NCBI GenBank assembly: GCA_900546925.1
Contig: UREV01000037.1
Location: 1-7,217, forward strand
From: an uncultured Bacteroides sp.
GTDB taxonomy: Bacteria > Bacteroidota > Bacteroidia > Bacteroidales > UBA932
Direction of reading: 5' to 3'
DNA length: 7,217 nucleotides
In this document: one piece after another, positions 1-6,014 of the stretch
Numbering within the stretch: the first letter of the stretch is position 1
Layout: each line of letters opens with the position of its first letter
The notes under the pieces: model-generated
What the model was told of the DNA's origin: nothing
The model's input: the letters and a program-made list of their open reading frames with translations, nothing else
Database searches by the model: none
Translations under genes and position numbers: made by a program

Positions 1-66
1 AAATGGGAGGTGCCGGCGAAGCCGGAGGGATGAGCGAAGCGAAGGTCTCCGCCGGGACCTCTGACC

Positions 67-99
67 GACCACGAAACAATTTCTGAAGAGAATACCGCC
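67..99 (+). repeat. Direct repeat copy 1, upstream of a hairpin
   Basis: This copy begins GACCAC and ends with the 17-base identical core ctgaagagaataccgcc (83-99). A second copy lies at 188-221. Between GACCAC and the core the two copies are similar but diverged, with a one-base length difference. Both copies end at the base of a GC hairpin, and the two hairpins have different sequences. That suggests one module in which the hairpin varies while the leading sequence is conserved. Confidence 0.6.
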
Positions 100-187
100 A
101 CGCAAGCGTCGGAAGGCGGAACTCAAGACGCGAATTGCAAAGCACCTGAGCGGACGAGTCCGAACTACTGACGCAGCCATGTTATCG

Positions 188-221
188 GACCACAAAACCA
201 CATCCTGAAGAGAATACCGCC
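188..221 (+). repeat. Direct repeat copy 2, upstream of a hairpin
   Basis: This is the second copy of the 67-99 repeat, offset by about 121-122 bases. It begins GACCAC and carries the identical 17-base core at 205-221. The core runs directly into the hairpin ccggc-atc-gccgg (220-232). After this copy, base composition changes sharply to the AT-rich cysS leader, so it marks the right boundary of the left repeat region. Confidence 0.6.
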
Positions 222-256
222 GGCATCGCCGGTACGTTAGCACTGAATCAGAAAAA

Positions 257-336
257 CGTCCGGAAAAGCCAGCCTATTTCCAGACAAAATGTAATGTTGA
301 GCGATTTATCCGGAAATAAACGTTTTAATCCGGACG
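257..336. promoter_or_regulatory. Possible operator cluster: three TCCGGA palindromes
   Basis: The hexamer palindrome TCCGGA occurs three times within 76 bases (259-264, 309-314 and 329-334), in otherwise AT-rich sequence upstream of the cysS promoter. The outer two extend to an exact 8-base inverted repeat, cgtccgga (257-264) and tccggacg (329-336). This could be a regulator-binding array, or decayed members of the repeat family to the left. No protein can be assigned. The rest of 241-384 shows nothing recognisable. Confidence 0.25.
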
Positions 337-384
337 AATCATTATTCAGCCAAACAAAGTAAAACCACGTTGTTCCAGAATGAA

Positions 385-415
385 TTGACAAATCATATAA
401 AATTTCCTAACTTAG
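385..415 (+). promoter_or_regulatory. Predicted Bacteroidota-type promoter of cysS-xth
   Basis: A -33 element TTGAC (385-389) is followed, 20 bases after its TTG, by TAACTTAG (408-415). That matches the Bacteroidota -7 consensus TAnnTTTG at all but one fixed position. Transcription would begin near 420-422, leaving a leader of about 30 bases before the cysS start at 451. The leader has no purine-rich Shine-Dalgarno sequence, which is usual for this phylum. Confidence 0.5.
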
Positions 416-450
416 CAGTTCTGTACAGATTTTGAAAATTTTAGATAAAT

Positions 451-2016
451 ATGCGCGAATTATTTCTGACTAATACCCTTTCACATAAGAAGGAACTCTT
501 CGTCCCGATAAACCCCGGACACGTGGGCATGTACGTCTGCGGCCCTACCGTTTATGGAGACGCACACCTCGGACATGCCAGACCGGGCGTGACATATGAC
601 GTACTCTTCAAACTGCTCAAACACCTCGGATATAAAGTACGCTACGTCCGCAACATCACCGACGTGGGACACCTCGAGCACGACGCAGACGAAGGCGAAG
701 ACAAAATCGCAAAGAAAGCACGCCTGGAACAGCTTGAGCCGATGGAAGTCGTTCAGACATATACACTTAGATACCATGAAGCCATGCGCATGCTGAACGT
801 CGCTCCTCCGTCTATCGAGCCACGCGCATCAGGACACATCATCGAGCAGATCGAAAATGTAAAGAAAATCCTCGATGCAGGCTACGCATATATAAGCAAC
901 GGCTCAGTCTACTTCGACGTAGAAAAATATAACAAAACATTCAAGTACGGCATACTCTCAGGCCGCACACTCGAAGATACCCTCGAGGGAACACGCGCAC
1001 TCGACGGACAAAGCGACAAACACGCTCCATACGACTTCGCATTGTGGAAAAAAGCTGAACCTCAGCACATTATGAAATGGCCATCACCATGGGGAGAAGG
1101 CTTCCCGGGATGGCATCTGGAGTGCTCAGTCATGGGCGAAAAATACCTCGGACACGAATTCGACATCCATGGCGGCGGAATGGACCTCATGTTCCCGCAC
1201 CACGAATGCGAAATCGCACAAAACGAAGCATCCCGCGGAACCCAAGGTGTACATTACTGGGTACACAACAACATGATCACCATCAACGGACAGAAGATGG
1301 GCAAATCCCTCGGCAACTTCATCACCCTGCCGCAACTATTTGCAGGTGAACACGATAAACTCGAGCAGGCCTACTCACCGATGACCGTAAGATTCTTCAT
1401 TCTGCAGGCCCACTACCGCAGCACCCTCGACTTCTCGAACGACGCGCTCAAAGCCGCCGAAAAAGGCTATCGCCGCGTAATGCAAGCCGCCCAGGACCTC
1501 CGCACCATAGCTTCAGCTGCTGGGGTCAATGTCGATGTCCGTGGAACTGAAGGTGATGCTGCCAACGCACTCAAATACGGTGAATTCCTTGCAGACGTAG
1601 CACCGGAGACATGCCCTGCAGACAGCGAAACAGTAAAAGCCATATTCGAAGGAGTATATGCAGCACTCTGCAACGACTTGAACACATCAGTGGCATTGTC
1701 ACACATATTCGAAGCAGTCAAACTTATCAACACAGAAAAAGAGAAGAAAGGCTCACTTACAAAGGGCGACATCGAAACACTTCTCAGACTGTTTGACGAC
1801 ATCGTCTATGGCGTACTGGGTCTCGTGGACGAAAGCGGTGACTCCGGAAAATCAGGCAAAACTATAGCAGGACTAATGGACATGGTTATAGAAGAACGCG
1901 CTAAAGCCAAAGCATCTAAAGACTGGGCGACAAGCGACAGCATCCGTGACCACCTGAAAGCCCTAGGTATCGTAGTGAAAGACACCAAGGACGGCGTCGA
2001 ATGGACATTGGAATAA
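451..2016 (+). CDS. cysS: Cysteinyl-tRNA synthetase
   Basis: This enzyme charges tRNA-Cys with cysteine in the cytoplasm, using ATP through a cysteinyl-adenylate (class I aminoacyl-tRNA synthetase). The 521-residue protein has the class I HIGH signature as HLGH (39-42) and KMSKS as KMGKS (282-286). Four residues match the zinc site known from the E. coli enzyme: C30 in CGPTVY, C225 in HLECS, and H250 and E254 in the stretch that follows HGGGMD. The C-terminal third is helical and charged, as expected for the anticodon-binding part. It is longer than the E. coli protein (461 residues); the extra length appears spread over loops and the C-terminal region. The ATG at 451 fits the family start and has a predicted promoter just upstream. 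The stop is 7 bases before the AP endonuclease gene. The coding strand is C- and A-rich, unlike the plus-strand genes at the right of the window. Confidence 0.97.
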   Translation: MRELFLTNTLSHKKELFVPINPGHVGMYVCGPTVYGDAHLGHARPGVTYDVLFKLLKHLGYKVRYVRNITDVGHLEHDADEGEDKIAKKARLEQLEPMEVVQTYTLRYHEAMRMLNVAPPSIEPRASGHIIEQIENVKKILDAGYAYISNGSVYFDVEKYNKTFKYGILSGRTLEDTLEGTRALDGQSDKHAPYDFALWKKAEPQHIMKWPSPWGEGFPGWHLECSVMGEKYLGHEFDIHGGGMDLMFPHHECEIAQNEASRGTQGVHYWVHNNMITINGQKMGKSLGNFITLPQLFAGEHDKLEQAYSPMTVRFFILQAHYRSTLDFSNDALKAAEKGYRRVMQAAQDLRTIASAAGVNVDVRGTEGDAANALKYGEFLADVAPETCPADSETVKAIFEGVYAALCNDLNTSVALSHIFEAVKLINTEKEKKGSLTKGDIETLLRLFDDIVYGVLGLVDESGDSGKSGKTIAGLMDMVIEERAKAKASKDWATSDSIRDHLKALGIVVKDTKDGVEWTLE

Positions 2017-2023
2017 CAGATAT

Positions 2024-2779
2024 ATGAAACTTATTTCATGGAATGTAAACGGGTTACGCGCCTGCGTCGGAAAAGGCTTTGAAGATTCCTTCAAGGCCTT
2101 GGACGCTGACGTGTTCTGCCTGCAGGAAACCAAAATGCAGGAAGGACAGTTAGATCTGCAGTTCCCCGGATACGAATCATACTGGAACTACGCCGACAAG
2201 AAAGGCTACTCAGGCACAGCAGTTTACACACGCGTAAAACCATTGTCAGTAGTGAATGACATGGGCATCGATGAACACGACCACGAAGGACGCGTCATCA
2301 CAGTGGAATACGCCGACTTCTACCTCGTCTGCGTATATGTGCCCAATTCCCAGGACGAACTGCAACGCTTGGATTACCGCATGAAATGGGAAGACGATTT
2401 CCGTGCATACGTATGCGGATTGGCCGAAAAGAAAGGCGTCGTAATCTGCGGTGACCTCAACGTGGCGCACGAGAACATTGACCTGAAAAATCCTTCATCC
2501 AACAGACGGAACGCCGGTTTTACGGACGAGGAACGCGGGAAATTCACCGAACTTTTGAACGCGGGATTTGTGGATTCTTGGCGAATGCTGAATCCGGAGA
2601 CCGTTAAATACTCGTGGTGGTCATATCGTTTCCAGTCCAGACAGCGGAACGCGGGGTGGCGCATCGACTATTTCGTTGTGTCACAGTCGCTTAAAGACCG
2701 CATCGCCGGAGCCGAAATCCATAATGAGATATTAGGCTCAGACCACTGTCCTGTCGAACTGGTGCTCAGCGACAAGTAG
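2024..2779 (+). CDS. xth: Exodeoxyribonuclease III / AP endonuclease
   Basis: This is a Mg-dependent DNA repair enzyme that cuts 5' to abasic sites and removes 3'-blocking groups in base excision repair. The 251-residue length is normal for the ExoA/XthA branch. Catalytic motifs of the endonuclease/exonuclease/phosphatase fold are in order: WNVNG with N7, QET with metal ligand E35, the VYVPNSQ segment with Y105, GDLN with D144 and N146 followed by the NVAHENIDL signature, WRIDYF with D215, and SDHCP with D240 and H241. There is no signal peptide, so it acts in the cytoplasm. It starts 7 bases after cysS and most likely shares its transcript; no separate promoter or Shine-Dalgarno sequence is seen. 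It converges on the Smr gene with 45 bases between stops (2780-2824), where I find no convincing terminator hairpin. Confidence 0.95.
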   Translation: MKLISWNVNGLRACVGKGFEDSFKALDADVFCLQETKMQEGQLDLQFPGYESYWNYADKKGYSGTAVYTRVKPLSVVNDMGIDEHDHEGRVITVEYADFYLVCVYVPNSQDELQRLDYRMKWEDDFRAYVCGLAEKKGVVICGDLNVAHENIDLKNPSSNRRNAGFTDEERGKFTELLNAGFVDSWRMLNPETVKYSWWSYRFQSRQRNAGWRIDYFVVSQSLKDRIAGAEIHNEILGSDHCPVELVLSDK

Positions 2780-2824
2780 CCTCCAAATAGGCCACAACTT
2801 AAGCTTCAGATAGAACAATATCAA

Positions 2825-3358
2825 CTACCTGATAGTAACGACAATAGCAGCGCCGAAACCATACTGCTCTTCAGGAGCCGGGGCATATTCGCATGTCCAC
2901 CAACGCTCGTCCAGCTCAGTGGTAATCGCGCGACGCAATACACCGTCACCTTGGCCATGGATGAAAATAATCTTCCTGCCGAGGTGACTTTCGTTTGCCT
3001 CCATAATCTTGCGGAACGCCTTCAGCTGCCAGTCTAAAAACTTTTCACGAGGCAAATCCTTCGGATGGTCAAGCGCCTGAATATGAAGATCATACGTCAG
3101 ATACTTAGACGCCGCCTTAGGCACACTCCCCTGCTGAGACTTCTTGCGTGGAGCAAATCCGCCGAACTTGTCCTCCAGGAAAACATCACCCCCGCACAAA
3201 TAATCCTCCACAGTGGCATTGCTCCCGTCCGGAGCCACCTGATGACGCACCGGCTTGGCCAACGGTTTCACGGCAGCGACAGTTTTCTGCGCCACTTTCT
3301 CCTCTTTTTTCATTTTCTTGGCCAAATCCCTGAGGCCCGACAAATCATTTAGCTTCAT
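2825..3358 (-). CDS. Short Smr-domain protein
   Basis: The C-terminal half (about 86-177) is an Smr domain, a small nuclease or nucleic-acid-binding fold also found at the C-terminus of MutS2. Key motifs are YDLHI (89-93, matching the LDLHG-type motif), HGQGDGVLR (134-142, matching HGxGxGxLR) and YGFGAA (166-171). The first 85 residues are a charged, Lys- and Ala-rich linker (LAKKMKKEEK near residues 12-21), followed by a short EDYLCGGDVF segment (51-60). From general knowledge, many Bacteroidota Smr proteins are longer and carry an N-terminal DUF2027 region; it is absent here, and no frameshift or upstream remnant is visible. The ATG lies 3 bases after the stop of the membrane protein gene, so the two are probably co-transcribed and perhaps translationally coupled. 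Its cellular role is not known; RNA or DNA cleavage is possible. Confidence 0.85.
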   Translation of the reverse strand: MKLNDLSGLRDLAKKMKKEEKVAQKTVAAVKPLAKPVRHQVAPDGSNATVEDYLCGGDVFLEDKFGGFAPRKKSQQGSVPKAASKYLTYDLHIQALDHPKDLPREKFLDWQLKAFRKIMEANESHLGRKIIFIHGQGDGVLRRAITTELDERWWTCEYAPAPEEQYGFGAAIVVTIR

Positions 3359-3361
3359 AAC

Positions 3362-4444
3362 TTACTCATTTACAACATCCAGTGACTCAGACACATACGA
3401 ACAACTTCCGCAAATAATCTGCATCACCGTCTGAGACTCATGTGACAACGTGGCGAAAATAATCCCGATCTCGAAAGGCACGCCATAAACTGTCGCCAGC
3501 GCGGTCGCCACAATATAATGGAACGCACCGAACCCGCCCGGCACCGGCACGAGCGAGCTCAGACTCCCCGCCAGCATCAGGAAAAGCGCATCCAGCGCCC
3601 CAAGACCGGCCAGACCCGATACCGCAGTTGCCAGGTCCGGGGCCAATGCTGAAGTATCCATTCCACGGACGGCATTCAAGACCGCATAGCTCATGAACCA
3701 ATAAAGTGTCCAAACTGCAACAGTCTGCACAATAAATTGCCATCCCTGTTTCATTTTCATGCAACTTATAATCCCTTCCCACAAGCCTTTGGCAAACCCA
3801 GCGACCTTCTTCAGGACCACATTCCTGTTTCTGAAATGCCACAGCATCCACAACGCACCAGCACAAGCTGCCGCCAGCCCCAAAAGGACGATCCAGAATC
3901 CCGCCCCCAACCTGTCGGAGAAGGGTTTGAAGATTTTGTCAATGAAGAAGTTACCGTATCTTCCCCACATGGATACTGTCATTACAGCCACGAGAATAAG
4001 CATAGTGAGGACATCCCATGAACGCTCCAGAACTACTGTTCCAAGCACCTTATCATAGGAGGCCAGACGATGTTCCTGAACCTGAGAAGAACTCCCCGGG
4101 ACATCGGCATTGACCCGAACCAACTGAGAATGCCTGGTTATGAACCCGCAGCGGACGAACTCACCGATCCTCGGAAGGACCAGATTCGCGATATAACTGA
4201 TATTGATAGCATTGAACGAAACCTTGCGGGTAATGTTCGGATCGATGGGCGACAGCAGTTTTTTCCATCGCAACGCTCTGACCCAGAAAGACATACCACC
4301 GGCTATCATGGCGGCGATTATCCATTCCCAACGGCAAAATCTCAGTCCCGCATAGAAATCTTCCCACTTCACACCCCTGAAGGAGAAGTAGAGCAGGATG
4401 ACGGCGGCCAATGCCGAGATTATGTATTTTATCGCATTCTTCAC
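3362..4444 (-). CDS. YbhN/LPG-synthase-type integral membrane protein
   Basis: This is a 360-residue polytopic inner-membrane protein of the lysylphosphatidylglycerol synthase transmembrane family (PF03706, YbhN/UPF0104 type). Hydrophobic segments are evident near residues 5-23 and 41-58, then around the LVLPRIGEFVR motif (88-98), the LTMLILVAVM stretch, a GFWIVLLGLAAACAGALW stretch, a FIVQTVAVWTLYWF stretch and two or more C-terminal segments around VPVPGGFGAFHY (299-310). LPRxGEFxR, the KVLGTVVLER segment (132-141) and PxPGGFG are family hallmarks. The hydrophilic loop before KVLGTVV (about residues 108-131) looks longer than usual. There is no separate soluble transferase domain, so lipid aminoacylation should not be assumed; a lipid-transport or flippase-like role is inference. 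The start codon is GTG (minus strand, 4444-4442). An in-frame TAA lies 14 codons upstream with no ATG between, so GTG is the best start. It is first gene of the minus-strand pair with the Smr gene. Confidence 0.88.
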   Translation of the reverse strand: MKNAIKYIISALAAVILLYFSFRGVKWEDFYAGLRFCRWEWIIAAMIAGGMSFWVRALRWKKLLSPIDPNITRKVSFNAINISYIANLVLPRIGEFVRCGFITRHSQLVRVNADVPGSSSQVQEHRLASYDKVLGTVVLERSWDVLTMLILVAVMTVSMWGRYGNFFIDKIFKPFSDRLGAGFWIVLLGLAAACAGALWMLWHFRNRNVVLKKVAGFAKGLWEGIISCMKMKQGWQFIVQTVAVWTLYWFMSYAVLNAVRGMDTSALAPDLATAVSGLAGLGALDALFLMLAGSLSSLVPVPGGFGAFHYIVATALATVYGVPFEIGIIFATLSHESQTVMQIICGSCSYVSESLDVVNE

Positions 4445-4463
4445 TATTCTGAGTTTTAACTGA

Positions 4464-4494
4464 CAAATATGGCTATAATCGGCAAATTATGCAA
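4464..4494 (-). promoter_or_regulatory. Predicted promoter of the YbhN-Smr pair
   Basis: Read on the minus strand, a TTG (4494-4492) is followed after exactly 20 bases by CATATTTG (4471-4464), which differs from TAnnTTTG only at the first base. The predicted start near 4457-4459 leaves a leader of roughly 14 bases before the GTG at 4444. A second -7-like string, TAATTTGC on the minus strand (around 4489-4482), has no TTG at the right distance and is less likely. Confidence 0.4.
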
Positions 4495-4579
4495 GTATGT
4501 ATATCTGTCGCCATTCGTAGATTTTACAACAAAATGAAATGTCGCAATAAAGAAATAAAACAGATTTTTATATAAAACC

Positions 4580-4610
4580 TTTCATTTTAACGATAGTTTT
4601 CATAATTTCG
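4580..4610 (+). promoter_or_regulatory. Predicted promoter of the oxidoreductase-EEP pair
   Basis: TTTC (4580-4583) lies at the -33 position, and TAATTTCG (4603-4610) matches TAnnTTTG at all but one fixed position; the spacing from the first three bases to the box is 20. The predicted start is near 4615-4617, giving a leader of about 20 bases without a Shine-Dalgarno sequence. A 9-base inverted repeat, aaaatgaaa (4531-4539) and tttcatttt (4580-4588), overlaps the -33 element and could be an operator. Confidence 0.45.
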
Positions 4611-4636
4611 CACCTATAAATTTTATTTATCGAATC

Positions 4637-6010
4637 ATGAGCACAATCAAAACCATTCTGGAGCCGGAGAGAACCATTCCGGTAAAAGATGAAGTAGATA
4701 TCCTGGTTGTAGGCGGAGGCCCTGCCGGGATCATGGCAGCAAGAGCTGCAGCAGAAAGCGGACTAAAAGTCATGCTTATAGAAAGCCGCGGCTATGTAGG
4801 CGGAAACCTGACACTCGGGCTTCCTATCCTCGGTTATCTCGGAAGAAAAGGGAACCAGGTAGTAGAAGGTCTGCCTCAAATGCTTATCGACAGGCTTCGC
4901 GCCAGAGGTAAGGCATCCGAGCACAAGCCATGCAAGAATCATGTCAGCCTTACCATCATCGATTCTGAGGAAGTAAAGGATGTAGCATTGGAAATGCTTG
5001 AGGATGTGGGAGTTAAAATATTGTTCTACGTCTTCTGCTCCGATGTGATAAAGGAGGGCAACGATGTGAAAGGAGTCATCATCGAAAGCAAGGAAGGACG
5101 TGAAGCGATTCTCGCCAAGACAGTTATCGACTGCACCGGAGACGGAGATGTCGCTTTCCGCGCGGGCGTCGAGTGCCACAAGGGCGATGCTGACGGCGGC
5201 ATGCAACCTCCTACCCTGATGTTCTGCATGAGAGGGGTCAATGTCCAGGAGCTTCGCGATGCGATAGTGAACCACCCTGAGGAGTTCGACATGGATGTGA
5301 TGCCGACTGAGCAGTTCAAGAGTGGTCCGTTCATCGTGGTCGGTTTCAGAAAGAAAATCGAAGAGGCCAGGGAGAAAGGTTACTCTATCCCTGTAGCAAG
5401 AACCATCCTCATCACAGGTCTTGCAGATGATGAGATTTGGGTGAACATGTCTCGTGTATGCGGCGTAGACTCCACTAATCCAACGAGTTACACCGACGGA
5501 GAGATTACCGCACGTATGCAGAACGACGAGATCGAGAGATATCTGCGTGATTTCATCCCGGGATTCGAGCACGCTTGGAGAGATAAGGTAGCTGCATTCA
5601 TGGGTATCCGCGAAAGCCGAGTAATTAAAGGCAAATATGTGTTGACGGCAGACGATATCTTGTCTTGCAGGAAGTTCGAGGATGCTGTCGGCGTGGCAAG
5701 TTACCCTGTAGATATTCATCACAGCCATGGTGACGACTGCACAATGATGTGGTGCCCAGACTGTTACGATTTACCTTACAGAATGCTCGTTCCTGAGAAA
5801 GTAGAGAATTTGCTCGTCGCAGGCCGTTGCGCGTCCATGACCCACGAGGCTATGGCTTCCGCCCGCGTGATGTCCACCTGCATGGTGATGGGCGAGGCTG
5901 CCGGAAGGGCCGCTAAAATCGCTGTCGAGGAGGGAGTTCCCGTGTCTAAGGTCAATGTCGAAGCGGTCCGTGAGGATCTCCGTGAGAATGGGGCTTACTT
6001 AAGAGACTAA
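4637..6010 (+). CDS. FAD-dependent oxidoreductase (FAD_oxidored family)
   Basis: This is a 457-residue flavoprotein of the PF12831 type; the substrate is unknown. The N-terminal Rossmann motif is DILVVGGGPAG (21-31), with E49 at the end of the second strand placed to bind the adenosine ribose. Next come a YVGGN segment (53-57), the central CTGDGDVAFRAG block (166-177), GIRESR (323-328), a PVDIH segment (357-361), YDLPYRMLVP (about 377-386) and the C-terminal AGRCASMTHEA block (395-405), which completes the FAD site. The order and length fit a full-length member. There is no signal peptide, so it is cytosolic. A His/Cys-rich stretch at 361-376 (H361, H362, H364, C368, C373, C376) includes CPDC and may be a metal or redox site. 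It lies 4 bases upstream of the exported EEP enzyme gene and has its own predicted promoter. The sense strand is G-rich. A dehydrogenase or reductase acting on a small metabolite is likely, but that is inference. Confidence 0.88.
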   Translation: MSTIKTILEPERTIPVKDEVDILVVGGGPAGIMAARAAAESGLKVMLIESRGYVGGNLTLGLPILGYLGRKGNQVVEGLPQMLIDRLRARGKASEHKPCKNHVSLTIIDSEEVKDVALEMLEDVGVKILFYVFCSDVIKEGNDVKGVIIESKEGREAILAKTVIDCTGDGDVAFRAGVECHKGDADGGMQPPTLMFCMRGVNVQELRDAIVNHPEEFDMDVMPTEQFKSGPFIVVGFRKKIEEAREKGYSIPVARTILITGLADDEIWVNMSRVCGVDSTNPTSYTDGEITARMQNDEIERYLRDFIPGFEHAWRDKVAAFMGIRESRVIKGKYVLTADDILSCRKFEDAVGVASYPVDIHHSHGDDCTMMWCPDCYDLPYRMLVPEKVENLLVAGRCASMTHEAMASARVMSTCMVMGEAAGRAAKIAVEEGVPVSKVNVEAVREDLRENGAYLRD

Positions 6011-6014
6011 AATT

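Larger units (their letters stand above)
1..240. repeat. Hairpin-rich non-coding repeat region (left edge)
   Basis: No gene is seen here; the region is GC-rich and packed with short inverted repeats. Visible hairpins are ccggc-gaa-gccgg (13-25), aggtc/gacct (43-47 with 56-60), ccgcc/ggcgg (95-99 with 115-119) enclosing acgc-aa-gcgt (100-109), cggac-ga-gtccg (151-162) and ccggc-atc-gccgg (220-232). The 13-25 hairpin is followed by a GGATGAGCG...AGCGAA block (28-43). The same arrangement, a hairpin of different sequence and then this block, appears on the minus strand in both units at 6996-7207. The palindrome acgcaagcgt (100-109) recurs at 7004-7013 and 7110-7119, and a CCTGAGCGG block (145-153) also has counterparts there. 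The region behaves like a degenerate dispersed intergenic repeat, perhaps REP-like. It runs off the window edge, so its true left end is unknown. Confidence 0.6.

Noticed and set aside
3..86. Short open frame from an ATG at 3 to a TGA at 84-86
   Set aside because: It encodes about 27 Gly/Ala/Glu-rich residues, lies entirely in hairpin repeat sequence, and shows no conserved protein feature.
1..240. Possible CRISPR array at the left edge
   Set aside because: The two direct repeat copies are about 122 bases apart with unequal flanks and their own hairpins; there is no regular repeat-spacer pattern and no cas gene.
241..450. T-box or cysteine-responsive leader upstream of cysS
   Set aside because: The predicted leader is only about 30 bases, no T-box sequence or antiterminator stem is seen, and T-boxes are not typical of this phylum.
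1467..1802. Antisense open frame of 111 codons within cysS
   Set aside because: It is a shadow of cysS; the translation is Ser-rich and has no motif, and no promoter or independent signal is seen.
2780..2824. Bidirectional terminator between the convergent xth and Smr genes
   Set aside because: Only weak palindromes (cttaag, aagctt) are present, with no GC stem and no T-tract on either strand.
4763..5728. 321-codon open frame on the minus strand inside the oxidoreductase gene
   Set aside because: It lies wholly antisense to a gene with clear family motifs, its translation shows no recognisable domain, and it arises from codon bias of the real gene.
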